Part shown: in pieces, positions 54,505 to 63,500 of the stretch | Layout: every line of letters starts with the position of its first letter | Numbering within the stretch: position 1 is the first letter of the stretch | Assembly (NCBI GenBank): GCA_027532905.1 | Contig: JAPZUA010000006.1 | Location: 62,001-126,000, forward strand | Length of the DNA stretch: 64,000 bases | From: Magnetospirillum sp. | Lineage (GTDB): Bacteria; Pseudomonadota; Alphaproteobacteria; CACIAM-22H2 | Direction of reading: 5' to 3' | The notes under the pieces: model-generated | The model's database searches: none | What the model saw: the letters and a program-made list of their open reading frames with translations, nothing else | What the model was told of the DNA's origin: nothing | Translations under genes and position numbers: made by a program

Positions 54505-56477
54505 ATATCGAGCTCGCCCACGGCCGTGGCGTGTTCTTGGATGAAGGCCAGGCGCAGCTCGGGCTTGCGGCCCATCAGGCTTTCGACGAGGTTTTGCGTT
54601 TCCTCGAACGCCTCGCGATGGTCGCGGTCGGGGACCACCACGCGCAGCAGCGTGCGCTTCCTGGGGTCCATCGTGGTTTCCTTCAATTGGGCCGGCGGCA
54701 TTTCGCCGAGACCTTTGAAGCGGCTCACCTCGACCTTGCGGTTCTTGAACTTGGTCTTCATGAGCTCGTCTTTGTGCGCGTCGTCGCGCGCATAGACGAC
54801 GTCGCCGCCCGCTGCGATGCGGTAGAGTGGGGGCAGCGCCAAGAACAGATGCCCGCTTTCGATGAGCTTGGGCATCTCGCGATAGAAGAACGTGATCAAC
54901 AGCGACGCGATATGCGCGCCGTCCACGTCGGCGTCGGTCATGATGATCACGCGCTCGTAGCGCAGCTTGGCTTCGTCGAAACTTTCGCCCGTGCCGCAGC
55001 CGAGCGCTTGCACGAGATCGGCCAGCTCCTGGTTGCCGCGCAATTTGTCGGCCGAGGCCGAGGCCACGTTCAGGATCTTGCCGCGCAACGGCAGGATCGC
55101 CTGGCGCTCGCGCGAGCGCGCCTGTTTGGCCGAGCCGCCGGCAGAGTCGCCTTCGACCAGAAAGATCTCGGTGTCTTCCGACGACGAGGACGAACAATCG
55201 GCAAGCTTGCCCGGCAGGCGCAGGCGGCGCGTGGCGGTCTTGCGGTCCATTTCCTTCTGCGCACGCCGGCGCGCACGCTCGTCGGCGCGTTCGACCGCGC
55301 GCTCGAGCAATTGTTTGGCCGCCGCAGGGTCCGCCGCCAGCCAATGGTCGAACTGGTCTTTGAGCGCCCCGTCGACGAGCTTCTGCGCCTCAGGCATGCC
55401 GAGCCGGTCTTTGGTCTGGCCCTGGAATTGCGGCTCGCGGATGAACAGCGACAGGAACACGACGGCGCCGTCGCACACGTCTTCGCCCGCGATTTGCGCT
55501 GCCTTCTTGTTGCCGGTCATGTCGCCGTAGCCGCGAAGGGCCCGCGTCAAGGCCGCACGCAAGCCCAGCTCGTGGCTGCCGCCTTGCGGCGTGGGCACCG
55601 TATTCACATACGAATGCACTTCCGCGTCTTCGTCGCCGGGCCAGGCGACGGCCCATTCCAGACGCCCGCCCTGGTTGTCGAGCTTAACGTCGCCGACAAA
55701 GGGCTTGGGCGTGTAGCAGGGCCGTTTGCCGAGCGCTTCGGCGAGCGAGTCCGAAAGCCCGCCCGGAAAATGCAGGCTCTGCTCGGGCGGAATGCCCCAT
55801 TCGGGCTTCAAGAGATCGGCAGCACACTTCCAGCGGATCTCGACGCCCTTGAACAGGAACGCCTTGGCGCGCGCCATCTTGTAGATGGTCTGCGGCTTGA
55901 AATGCATGTTCTTGCCGAAGATCTGCGGATCGGGATGGAACATCACCGAAGTGCCGCGGCGATTCTGCGTCGGCCCCACTTTCTTGAGCGGCCCGAGCGG
56001 CACGCCGCGCGAATAGCTCTGCGCGTAGATCGTCTTGTCGCGCGCGACCTCGACCTCGAACACGTCCGACAATGCGTTCACGACCGACACGCCCACGCCA
56101 TGCAGACCGCCCGACGTCGCATAGGCCTTGTTCGAGAACTTGCCGCCCGAATGCAGTGTGGTCAGAATCACCTCGAGCGCGGACTTTTTGGGGAAGCGCG
56201 GATGTGGATCGACCGGAATGCCGCGCCCATTGTCGCGGATCGTGACGGCGTCGTCGGCCGCGATTTCGATCTCGATCCAGTCGGCATGGCCCGCCACCGC
56301 CTCGTCCATCGAATTGTCGAGCACTTCGGCGATCAGATGGTGGAGCGCGCGTTCGTCGGTGCCGCCGATATACATGCCGGGCCGCCGGCGCACGGGCTCG
56401 AGCCCTTCGAGCACCTCGATGTCTTTGGCGGTGTAGGAATCGGCATTTTTGCCGGAATTCGAGAACAGGTCGGCCAT
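54501..56477 (-). CDS. parE: DNA topoisomerase IV subunit B
   Basis: A 658-residue ATPase subunit that works with ParC to decatenate chromosomes. The GHKL ATPase domain shows AEVLDNSMDEAVAGHA, DNGRGIPVD and TSGGLHGVGVSVVNAL. The Toprim domain shows FLVEGDSAGGSAKQARSRERQAILPLRGKILNV and MTDADVDGAHIASLL. It lacks the long GyrB insertion. ATG 56477; the upstream part of the open frame is noise. Divergent from the thioesterase gene. Confidence 0.96.
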   Translation of the reverse strand: MADLFSNSGKNADSYTAKDIEVLEGLEPVRRRPGMYIGGTDERALHHLIAEVLDNSMDEAVAGHADWIEIEIAADDAVTIRDNGRGIPVDPHPRFPKKSALEVILTTLHSGGKFSNKAYATSGGLHGVGVSVVNALSDVFEVEVARDKTIYAQSYSRGVPLGPLKKVGPTQNRRGTSVMFHPDPQIFGKNMHFKPQTIYKMARAKAFLFKGVEIRWKCAADLLKPEWGIPPEQSLHFPGGLSDSLAEALGKRPCYTPKPFVGDVKLDNQGGRLEWAVAWPGDEDAEVHSYVNTVPTPQGGSHELGLRAALTRALRGYGDMTGNKKAAQIAGEDVCDGAVVFLSLFIREPQFQGQTKDRLGMPEAQKLVDGALKDQFDHWLAADPAAAKQLLERAVERADERARRRAQKEMDRKTATRRLRLPGKLADCSSSSSEDTEIFLVEGDSAGGSAKQARSRERQAILPLRGKILNVASASADKLRGNQELADLVQALGCGTGESFDEAKLRYERVIIMTDADVDGAHIASLLITFFYREMPKLIESGHLFLALPPLYRIAAGGDVVYARDDAHKDELMKTKFKNRKVEVSRFKGLGEMPPAQLKETTMDPRKRTLLRVVVPDRDHREAFEETQNLVESLMGRKPELRLAFIQEHATAVGELDI

Positions 56478-56536
56478 GGGGTCAAAAACGCTATGGTTGG
56501 GGTGAAAGGCTCTTCCAGCGCCGGAGACTAAGCGCC

Positions 56537-56983
56537 ATGGTCGATTCGATGCAAACCCCCGATTCGCGCCCCTCTGAACCCAAACCCGCCCCCATACCGG
56601 AAGGCGAGCCCGTCTTGCGCGCGATCGCCATGCCCGCCGACACGAACCCGAACGGCGACATTTTCGGCGGCTGGCTGCTGGCGCAAATGGATTTGGCCGG
56701 CGGCAGCCTCGCAAGCCAGCGCTCGCGCGGCCGTGTGGCCACCGTCGCGATCAACGCGATGACGTTCCATCTGCCCGTCCATGTCGGCGACGAGGTGAGC
56801 TGCTATTGCCGCATCGAGCGCGTGGGCCGCACTTCGATCACCATCGCGGTCGAAACATGGACACGCGCGCGCGAGGCGAGCCAGCGCGTCAAGGTTACGC
56901 AGGGCGTGTTCACCTATGTGGCGATCGGCCTCGACCGCCGCCCGCGCCCGGTGGACGACGAAACCGAAGGAGCGCCCGTATGA
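56537..56983 (+). CDS. Acyl-CoA thioesterase (YciA-like hotdog)
   Basis: A 148-residue single hotdog-fold thioesterase that hydrolyses acyl-CoA. Signature region MPADTNPNGDIFGGWLLAQMDLAGG, with the catalytic Asp in the helix, then VATVAINAMTFHLPVHVGDEVSCYC. ATG 56537. The stop overlaps the next gene's ATG (ATGA). Confidence 0.93.
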   Translation: MVDSMQTPDSRPSEPKPAPIPEGEPVLRAIAMPADTNPNGDIFGGWLLAQMDLAGGSLASQRSRGRVATVAINAMTFHLPVHVGDEVSCYCRIERVGRTSITIAVETWTRAREASQRVKVTQGVFTYVAIGLDRRPRPVDDETEGAPV

Positions 56984-57777
56984 GTGCGGCCGAAAAACCC
57001 ACGCAAGCCGATTGGGGCTTCCTCGACGAGCACGGCGTTGCCGCGAAAGACGATGCCAGCCCAGAAGCCATCGTCGCTGCGCGCGAAGCGGCGGCAGCGG
57101 CATGGAATGCCAAAACCCCGCGCGAAGGAGCAGCCCAAGCCACGGCCGCCTTGGCGATCAGCGGCTATTGCCCGTCGGCCCTCACGTTGCTGTCGCTGTT
57201 CTTGTCGCGCGATTTGCCCACCCGCGAAGCCTTTCTGCGCTTGGCCCTCAAAACGCACGCCATCGCCCAAGCCGCCGACGACAGCGACGCGCAGCGCTTG
57301 GCCGGGCTCGAAGCGCGCCAGCATCTTGCAAGCGTGCTGTCGGTCAAGGGCGAACGCGACACGGCGTTTGCGCAATGGCGCGACGTACTGGACGCCGACC
57401 AGTCCGATCCCAGCGAATGCCGCCACGATTTCATCGACGCCCTGCTTGATGGCGGCCACACGACGGAAGCTAGCGCCATCGCCGACCGTTTCCCCGACGA
57501 TGCAAGTGCGAGGCTCGCCTATGCGCGCGCCTTGATCGCGTTCCGCGTCGGCGGGGCAGGGGCCGAATCCGATGCCGCGCGTGCCGTGGCCGTGAAAGCC
57601 AACGGCTTCGTGCCCGCCTATCTCGTCGGCGACCGCAAACCGCCAAAGGCCGCCCCGACGAGCATCGATCCCGCCAGCCGCGACGAAGCGATCGTGATTG
57701 CGGTGAACACCGCGCGCGCCTGGACCACCACGCCGGGGGCACTCGCGTGGATCAAGGCGGCGAAGCGCGGCGGGTAG
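56980..57777 (+). CDS. TPR-like protein related to the ST7 family
   Basis: A 265-residue soluble helical protein. The C-terminus (VPAYLVGDRKPPKAAP ... SRDEAIVIAVNTARAWTTTPGALAWIKA) closely follows the 'VPAYLLGxKxxP ... EAxxYAxxxxxAWxxTxGALxWL' pattern I associate with ST7-like TPR proteins, which in bacteria often serve as scaffolds of unknown role. It is coupled to the thioesterase by a four-base overlap. Last GC-rich gene before the AT-rich island. Confidence 0.72.
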   Translation: MSAAEKPTQADWGFLDEHGVAAKDDASPEAIVAAREAAAAAWNAKTPREGAAQATAALAISGYCPSALTLLSLFLSRDLPTREAFLRLALKTHAIAQAADDSDAQRLAGLEARQHLASVLSVKGERDTAFAQWRDVLDADQSDPSECRHDFIDALLDGGHTTEASAIADRFPDDASARLAYARALIAFRVGGAGAESDAARAVAVKANGFVPAYLVGDRKPPKAAPTSIDPASRDEAIVIAVNTARAWTTTPGALAWIKAAKRGG

Positions 57778-57906
57778 GGGTAGGGCGCCGCGAGAAGATT
57801 TGCGCGGACAAATAGGCTATTTCGGCCAACACTGAATTGATGTGGGTCCACGAAAGCTGCTGCTGTGCGGAAGTCATTTAAGGAAAACACTATCCAGGCA
57901 TCTGCA

Positions 57907-57935
57907 ATGGGCTTCGTTCGAGCCCCCCATTTTTC
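57907..57935 (+). terminator. Terminator-like hairpin before the AT-rich island
   Basis: GGGCT (57909-57913) pairs with AGCCC (57921-57925) around a seven-base loop. Flanking AAT/CCCAT and a TTTTT run (57930-57934) follow. It could end the thioesterase operon transcript and mark the left edge of the island. Confidence 0.45.
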
Positions 57936-58034
57936 CGCCAAACTAGCTCCGCGTGAGAAAACGATATCTCGCTTGCAATTATGGCATGCACGACAATAAA
58001 CTGAATCTAACATCGATTATTCAGGAATAAATTT

Positions 58035-58544
58035 ATGTCAAATCGCCTGACGCCGCCGAACATTTTGCTGGCATCGAAAAATGTAAACTCGATGATCAAA
58101 AACCTTGAACACGTATTGACCCAGCCAGAACTAGACAAAATCCATAAGAGTTTAGATGTTCATGTAACTGGTCTTTTTGAGTTAGGCATTGAACATTACA
58201 AATTTGCAAAGAACTTACCTTCAACTCAGTGGCGACAAAAAATATCTAGATGCTACTATGCAGTATATCATGTTCGAAGGGCCACGATGTTGAAAATCAA
58301 TGGCCATTTTTCTCAGGATGTGAGCGATCACGGGACTGCGGGGGACATTCCGAACGAACTAAGCAATCGCGAGGCACACATCAATTTTTTGCGCAGCCTA
58401 AGAGAAGATCGAAACTTAGCGGACTACACTCACGGTGCGTCCGAGTCGAACCTTGTTAATCCAGTATCATCGGCTTTCCAGGCGGCTGAAAAATTCATCG
58501 CAGACTGTCAAACGCTTCTGACCTCCCGCGGAGTTATTCTATGA
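58035..58544 (+). CDS. HEPN domain protein (candidate RNase toxin)
   Basis: A 169-residue protein. Residues about 45-160 look like a HEPN four-helix bundle: YYAVYH (74-79) in the second helix and, after a loop with DHGTAGDIP, the segment LREDRNLADYTH. There R126-x6-H133 matches the Rx4-6H motif of ribonuclease-active HEPN toxins. No signal peptide. AT-rich codon use is unlike almost all neighbours, and ATG 58035 has AGGA nine bases before it. Its TGA overlaps the ATPase ATG by four bases, so the two are made together. Toxin activity is inference from the motif. Confidence 0.72.
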   Translation: MSNRLTPPNILLASKNVNSMIKNLEHVLTQPELDKIHKSLDVHVTGLFELGIEHYKFAKNLPSTQWRQKISRCYYAVYHVRRATMLKINGHFSQDVSDHGTAGDIPNELSNREAHINFLRSLREDRNLADYTHGASESNLVNPVSSAFQAAEKFIADCQTLLTSRGVIL

Positions 58545-60091
58545 CTGTGTTATCTCCTAGTGAAATGGATCCAACAACATCAAGCGCACTTACAGAGGTA
58601 CTAGCAGCGTATTCAAAAGAATATGGTGGCATACAACCTGACTATAAAGTCCTCAACCGTCCTGATGGCCCATTTCTTGTGTTTGAGTTTGCATTGCCAG
58701 GTGAGCGACATTTCAGGATTCATAATGCTGCGATTGATCGTCTATCGGAGCAGAACATTTTTCGATACCGATCATCAGTCGGCCGTCGAAAGATAGCGCC
58801 TGCCAATCGCCTTCAAATGCCGGAAACGCGTATGTTAACAAAGGAGATATCAGAGAGTTTGACTATTGATCAGCATAGCTTCGGCGATGAATTCTTCAAT
58901 CGATATACTGCGTCAGTAACCGACTTTGAGCAGGTCGTAACTGCTCGATCCAATTATCTTTTGTATGGCCGCCGAGGCGCTGGAAAGTCCAGTCTCTTGG
59001 CCTATGCGATGCATGTTGCCAAGAGAAATGGTGATCCATTTAGCTGGGTTGCAATGCAAGCATTCGCGCGAGGTCGTGATATTGGAGTTGTCGCAGAGGT
59101 TTGCGCGGAGATACTGAATGGAATTAGCGATAAGCGAAATTTTGGAGAAGAGATCGCAAGCATTGCAAAATCACTTGATGATCTTGCCGAGCGATCGGAG
59201 CGAGATGACATCTCGCGAAGTCTTGATCGGGAGATGCTAAAGATAAGAAGAGTTATTTCGAGAATTGCGACCCAAGAAAAGCCATTTACGATCTTCCTTG
59301 ATGATCTTCATGTAGTTGCCCAGGAGCTTCAGCCGCATGTCTTAGGCTATATCTATAAGTTTTCTAGAGGTAACAATTGTTACATTAAGGCATCTGGAAT
59401 TGATCAGTTTTCGCGAGCTTGGGATAATGAATTGCAAACCGGATTGCAAGTTCCCGGAGATGCAGTTCAGTTGCATCTCGATAGAAATTTGACCCAACCT
59501 CAAAAGTCAAAAGAGCATATCGTTGGTATTCTGGATTCACACGCCCAGTTTTGTGGGCTGCCAGATATCAGTTATCTCTCTGGAGATGACGTGCTTTCTC
59601 GACTTGTCCTCGTCGCTGCGGGTGTGCCCCGTGACGCAATGAGTCTGTTTTCCAAGGCAATCTCAAAAGCATCTGCAAAAAGTCAAAGACGAGTTTCTCT
59701 CACAAGTGTGAACATTGCTGCTTCCGACATGGCAGAGGAGAAGCTCAAAGAAATCGACGTAGATAGCGGAGGGACGACACTCGAGTTGAGGGGGATGCTT
59801 GAGGAAGTGATTGAATTTTGTGTTAAGCGCAATCGAAAGAATGCGTTTCTTATGCGAAGTGACTATGGAAACTTGAGGTTTAACCTCGTTCAAAAATTAG
59901 TTGCTTTACGGGTAGTGCATATTCTGAACGAAGGAGTTACGCCAGGTAGGGCGGGTGAAAGATTTATCGCACTGATGCTTGACTACGGCTTTTATTTCGG
60001 ACTGCGAGCTGCGCGTAGTGTTGAGTTGATCCCTGCAAAACCTGTCGAGCTTTCTGCAAAAGAGTTGAGGTTTCTGCCCAGATTTGAATGA
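58541..60091 (+). CDS. P-loop AAA/STAND-like ATPase partnered with the HEPN protein
   Basis: A 516-residue cytoplasmic ATPase. Residues 1-125 are an unassigned N-terminal domain. The ATPase core has Walker A GRRGAGKSS (143-151) and Walker B IFLDD (251-255), with a following KASG segment (284-287) and AGVPRD (360-365) recalling the 'GxPR' of ORC/Cdc6-like and STAND ATPases. Residues about 415-516 look like helical/winged-helix material (LVQKLVALRVVHILNEG). Base composition is AT-rich like the HEPN gene. The overlap (ATGA) and co-transfer suggest a two-component module, with the ATPase as sensor or regulator. Confidence 0.75.
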   Translation: MTVLSPSEMDPTTSSALTEVLAAYSKEYGGIQPDYKVLNRPDGPFLVFEFALPGERHFRIHNAAIDRLSEQNIFRYRSSVGRRKIAPANRLQMPETRMLTKEISESLTIDQHSFGDEFFNRYTASVTDFEQVVTARSNYLLYGRRGAGKSSLLAYAMHVAKRNGDPFSWVAMQAFARGRDIGVVAEVCAEILNGISDKRNFGEEIASIAKSLDDLAERSERDDISRSLDREMLKIRRVISRIATQEKPFTIFLDDLHVVAQELQPHVLGYIYKFSRGNNCYIKASGIDQFSRAWDNELQTGLQVPGDAVQLHLDRNLTQPQKSKEHIVGILDSHAQFCGLPDISYLSGDDVLSRLVLVAAGVPRDAMSLFSKAISKASAKSQRRVSLTSVNIAASDMAEEKLKEIDVDSGGTTLELRGMLEEVIEFCVKRNRKNAFLMRSDYGNLRFNLVQKLVALRVVHILNEGVTPGRAGERFIALMLDYGFYFGLRAARSVELIPAKPVELSAKELRFLPRFE

Positions 60092-60116
60092 GCGGAGTTT
60101 TTAAGGCGCGTCGGCC

Positions 60117-60950
60117 TCAAGCCCCCTTCGCTAGGCCCGGCGGACGGTAGGAGCGTTCGCGGAAACCGGCCGAGTTGTTTGTCGTGAACGTCACGCCGGC
60201 CGCTTTGATCGCCCCGTCGTCGACCTTGTCGAGTTTCGTGTAGCCCGGATGGTGGTGGGCCATGAACGGGTTGTTGCTCGCGGCGTTGTAGCAGAACAGC
60301 ACCGTCCAGCGGCGGTCCGGGCTGCGGTTTTGGTCGCTGCGATGCATGACGTTGCAGTGGAAGAAGAGCGCATCGCCCGGCTCGAGTTCGACATAGACAA
60401 GCTCGTAGCGCTTCAGCATCTGCTCGATGCGCTCGGCGTTTGCCCCCACCTGTTCGCCCGGCAGCACGCCGTGCTCGATGCGGCCGGCCTTGTGCGAGCC
60501 GCGCAGCACTTGCAGGCAGCCGTTCGCTTTGGTCGCTTTGTCGAGTGCGACCATCACGCTGCCCATGTCCGGCGTGAGGCAGCCATTATGGTACCAATAG
60601 CCGTAATCCTGGTGCCATTCCCACGCCCCGCCCTCGTAGGGGTCTTTGGCCGTGAGTTTGGAATGGTAGTGGTAAACCTCGCCGCCGAGCATTTCTTCGA
60701 CTGTGTCCACCACGCGGCGGCTGCGCGCGGCAAGCCCGTACACGCTGTCGCCGGGATGGTTCCACAGCGCCATCTTCGTGGCTTTGCCGTCGGCGTCTTT
60801 GCGGTCGTAGAAATTCGCGGCGAGGGCCGGATCCTTTTCGATCGCCTCGCGCAGGATCGCGGCTTCCTCGGCATCGAATAGGCCGCGCACGATCACATAG
60901 CCGTCGCGTTCGTAGTCGCGTTTTTGCGCGTCGGTGAAGATCGATGCCAT
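60117..60950 (-). CDS. Phytanoyl-CoA dioxygenase (PhyH) family oxygenase
   Basis: A 277-residue Fe(II)/2-oxoglutarate enzyme. Iron ligands fit WEWHQDYGYWYHNG (His-x-Asp) and a distal His in DALFFHCNVMHRSDQNRSPDRRW, where the Arg would hold 2-oxoglutarate. N-terminus FTDAQKRDYERDGYVIVRGLFD is typical. Substrate unknown (small hydroxylated metabolite). ATG 60950. GC-rich codon use returns here, immediately after the island. Divergent from the nitroreductase-like gene. Confidence 0.92.
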   Translation of the reverse strand: MASIFTDAQKRDYERDGYVIVRGLFDAEEAAILREAIEKDPALAANFYDRKDADGKATKMALWNHPGDSVYGLAARSRRVVDTVEEMLGGEVYHYHSKLTAKDPYEGGAWEWHQDYGYWYHNGCLTPDMGSVMVALDKATKANGCLQVLRGSHKAGRIEHGVLPGEQVGANAERIEQMLKRYELVYVELEPGDALFFHCNVMHRSDQNRSPDRRWTVLFCYNAASNNPFMAHHHPGYTKLDKVDDGAIKAAGVTFTTNNSAGFRERSYRPPGLAKGA

Positions 60951-61040
60951 GGCGCGGTTCCCCCTTGTGATGCGGCGTTGTGCCGCTTTCCAGCATCGTG
61001 GCCTCGGCGGCGCCGCGACGCAAGGGCGCGCGATTGCCGC

Positions 61041-61083
61041 TTGACAATAGTTCAACGTCAAACGATATTGTTCATCGTTGAAC
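61041..61083 (+). promoter_or_regulatory. Promoter and 34-bp palindromic operator of the nitroreductase-marR pair
   Basis: TTGACA (61041-61046), a 17-base spacer and GATATT (61064-61069) form a good promoter. A 34-base imperfect palindrome at 61050-61083 covers the spacer and the -10. Its outer arms GTTCAACG and CGTTGAAC are perfect, and 13 of 17 positions match overall. The MarR protein encoded two genes on is the likely ligand. Confidence 0.72.
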
Positions 61084-61101
61084 CAACAAGGAGAAGCAGC
61101 C

Positions 61102-62265
61102 ATGTTGACGCGTCGCAAATTCTTCGCCGGTGCCGGCGGCCTCATCGTGCTCGAAACTTTGGGCGGTCTCAGCGTGCTGCGTGCGGCATCCGCACAGGCG
61201 GCCGATCCGACGGCACCCTGGCGTGCGGCACCTGCGGCCACGCACGCCGATTGGCGCGTGCGCGCCTTCGGCTGGGCGGTTCTTGCGCCGAACCCGCACA
61301 ACCGCCAGCCTTGGGAAGTCGTGCTCGCGGACGACGGCAGCGCCATTCTGCGCTGCGCGCCGGATCGCCTCCTTCCGGTGACCGACCCCAAAAGCCGGCA
61401 GATCACGATCGGGCTCGGCTGTTTTGCCGAGCTGTTCGTGCTTGCGGCGGCCGAAATGGGCGTGGGCGTGGATGTGCTGCCGTTCCCGGCGGGCCAAACG
61501 GGCGCCCCCACGGGCGGGCCGGTCGCGCGTTTCGCGCGGCGCACGGGTGCAGCCGCGCGCGATCCGCTGTTTGCGCATGTGCTTGCCCGGCGCAGCGAGA
61601 AGCGGCCTTTCGATGCCGATCGCCCCGTGCCCGAGGCCTCTTTTGCGGCGATCGCCAAAGCCTCGGGGGCCGGCTTCTTCGGCACGTCCGAGCCCGCCCG
61701 CGTGGCCACGCTGCGCGACATTTCGTGGCGCGCCTGGGTCGTCGAGCTCGAGACGCAAGCCGCCCACATGGAGAGCGTCAATCTGATGCGGTTGGGGATG
61801 GCGGAAGTCGCCGCCAATCCCGACGGCATCAGCATCTACGGCCCGAATCTCGAGCCGCTCGTGCAGAACGGCGTGCTGTCGCGTCCGGCCTTCGCCACGC
61901 CCGGCTCGCAGGCGCACCAGGTAATGATCGACCGCTACCGAACGGCCCTCACCACGGCGACAACCGGCTTCGTTTGGACGACCAGCGACGGCGACACGCC
62001 GGGCGACGCTTTTGCCGCCGGGCGCCAATGGATGCGCTTGGCGCTGGCGGCCGTCGGCGAAGGCACCGTTCTGCACCCCGTTAGCCAAGTGCTGCAGGAA
62101 TATCCCGAGATGAACGCGACCTATGGCGAGATCCATCGGGTGTTGGGCGTGGCCCGCCCGCGGCGCATCCAGATGCTGGCGCGCATCGGCTATTTGCCGG
62201 CAGGTGCGAATGCGTCGCCGCCGACACCCCGTTGGCCGGTCGAATCGCGTATAATGAGAGCGTGA
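61102..62265 (+). CDS. Tat-exported nitroreductase-like (Acg-type) flavoprotein
   Basis: A 387-residue protein with a Tat signal (MLTRRKFFAGAGG, processing near AQAAD). The mature part has nitroreductase-like features: APNPHNRQPWEVVL near the N-terminus, ARRSEKRPFD in the middle and a C-terminal GRQWMRLALAAVGEGTVLHPVSQ. This resembles the Acg/twin-domain nitroreductase group, where catalysis is uncertain and FMN may be sequestered. ATG 61102 has AAGGAG. The stop overlaps the MarR GTG by four bases. Confidence 0.82.
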   Translation: MLTRRKFFAGAGGLIVLETLGGLSVLRAASAQAADPTAPWRAAPAATHADWRVRAFGWAVLAPNPHNRQPWEVVLADDGSAILRCAPDRLLPVTDPKSRQITIGLGCFAELFVLAAAEMGVGVDVLPFPAGQTGAPTGGPVARFARRTGAAARDPLFAHVLARRSEKRPFDADRPVPEASFAAIAKASGAGFFGTSEPARVATLRDISWRAWVVELETQAAHMESVNLMRLGMAEVAANPDGISIYGPNLEPLVQNGVLSRPAFATPGSQAHQVMIDRYRTALTTATTGFVWTTSDGDTPGDAFAAGRQWMRLALAAVGEGTVLHPVSQVLQEYPEMNATYGEIHRVLGVARPRRIQMLARIGYLPAGANASPPTPRWPVESRIMRA

Positions 62266-62789
62266 GAAAACAAACAAAACGCTCCGAAAAACCGGCCGGC
62301 CCCAGCGCGTTCCCCCGCCCCGAGGCGCCACGCGAAGACCCACCGCTGTTCGCGCTGCTGAACGAGATCGGCATCATCGAACAGCTGATGCGCAACCGCT
62401 TTGAGGCGGCGCGCCCGGCCGGTTTGCGTTTGGCGCATTTCATCCTGCTCAACCATCTCGCGCGCACCGGCGACGGCAAAAACCCCGTGTCGATCGCGCG
62501 CGCCTTGCAGCTGGCTAAGGGGGCGATCACCAACACGCTGCACCGGCTCGAGGAGCGCGGTCTTGTCTCGGTGCTGCCCGATCCGGCGGACGCGCGCGGC
62601 AAGCGCGTGTGGCTCACGCAAGAAGGGCGCGATGCGCGCGACGCGGTGGTGGTCGAGATCGGCAAAAGCTTCGCCGACGTGGCGCAAGCCATGCCGCCCG
62701 CGCGCTGCCAGGCGGTGCTGCCCGATCTGCAGCATCTGCGACGCCATCTCGACCGCTTCCGCAAGCCGGGCGGACCGCAAGAGACTTGA
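62262..62789 (+). CDS. MarR family regulator
   Basis: A 175-residue winged-helix regulator. The DNA-binding part is NPVSIARALQLAKGAITNTLHRLEERGLVSVLPDPADARGKRVWLT, with the MarR wing 'DxRxKRVxLT'. The GTG start at 62262 overlaps the nitroreductase stop (GTGA); a TTG 30 bases upstream is less likely. It probably represses its own operon through the palindrome at 61050-61083. Confidence 0.9.
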   Translation: MRKQTKRSEKPAGPSAFPRPEAPREDPPLFALLNEIGIIEQLMRNRFEAARPAGLRLAHFILLNHLARTGDGKNPVSIARALQLAKGAITNTLHRLEERGLVSVLPDPADARGKRVWLTQEGRDARDAVVVEIGKSFADVAQAMPPARCQAVLPDLQHLRRHLDRFRKPGGPQET

Positions 62790-62990
62790 AAAGTTATTAG
62801 GAATATGTATTTATAGACGCAGTGCCATTTGCGGCATGCGCTGTTTGAAAAGTGAAGATCGCAACGGCCCGATCGGGCTATGTCGCCGATTTCGGCGACT
62901 TTGGAGATTGTGGCTATATTCTTTTTTATCAATAGCTTAAATAGACGACGGTCGCCTATTGTAACCCCTTGTCGCCAGAGGCCGCGTGGC

Positions 62991-63494
62991 TCAATTCGCC
63001 AGATCGACGAGGGTCGGTACCTGGTGATGCGCAGTCAGGAATTTGATCAGATCGGCGGGGGCGATGCTGGTCGTCGCGTCGTTGGCGAGCGGATGGCAGT
63101 TGAGGCGCTTCTCGCCCATCATCCACTTATCGAGCACCACGCGCACGCGGCGCGCGGTGTCGTTGAGGGGTGCAAACGGCGTCACCGCACCGGGGATCAC
63201 GCCGAGCGTTTCCATGAGCAGCGTGGGATTGCCGAAGGACAGGCGCTTCGAGCCCATCTTGGCGGGCAGGGCTTTCAAATCGATCTGCCGCTCGAACGGG
63301 GCCGAGACGAGCCACAGTTGGTCTTTGGCGTCTTTGAGGAACAGGTTTTTGACGTTCACGCCCGGCGGCAGCGATCCGTGCGCGAGGGTCAGCGCCTCGG
63401 CGACTGTGAAGGCCGGGGCGTGGCGCACAGTCGTCGTCGCAATGCCCATCGCGTCGAGCAAAGCCAGCAGCGTTTCCGGCGTGTGATGCGGCAT
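62991..63494 (-). CDS. YbaK/ProX-type aminoacyl-tRNA deacylase
   Basis: A 167-residue editing-domain protein. Family points are TVRHAPAFTVAEALTLAHGSLPPGVNVKNLFLKD, with the conserved Lys in KNLFLKD, and GVIPGAVTPFAPLND. Freestanding members (PrdX/ProXp-ala) hydrolyse mischarged Ala-tRNA(Pro). ATG 63494, six bases after the TRAP permease gene, so in its transcript although functionally unrelated. Confidence 0.93.
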   Translation of the reverse strand: MPHHTPETLLALLDAMGIATTTVRHAPAFTVAEALTLAHGSLPPGVNVKNLFLKDAKDQLWLVSAPFERQIDLKALPAKMGSKRLSFGNPTLLMETLGVIPGAVTPFAPLNDTARRVRVVLDKWMMGEKRLNCHPLANDATTSIAPADLIKFLTAHHQVPTLVDLAN

Positions 63495-63500
63495 CCGGCC

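Noticed and set aside
57907-57935. tRNA 3' remnant as an integration site for the AT-rich island
   Set aside because: The hairpin has a seven-base loop, but the loop lacks the TTCRANY order and there is no acceptor or anticodon arm; it looks like a terminator.
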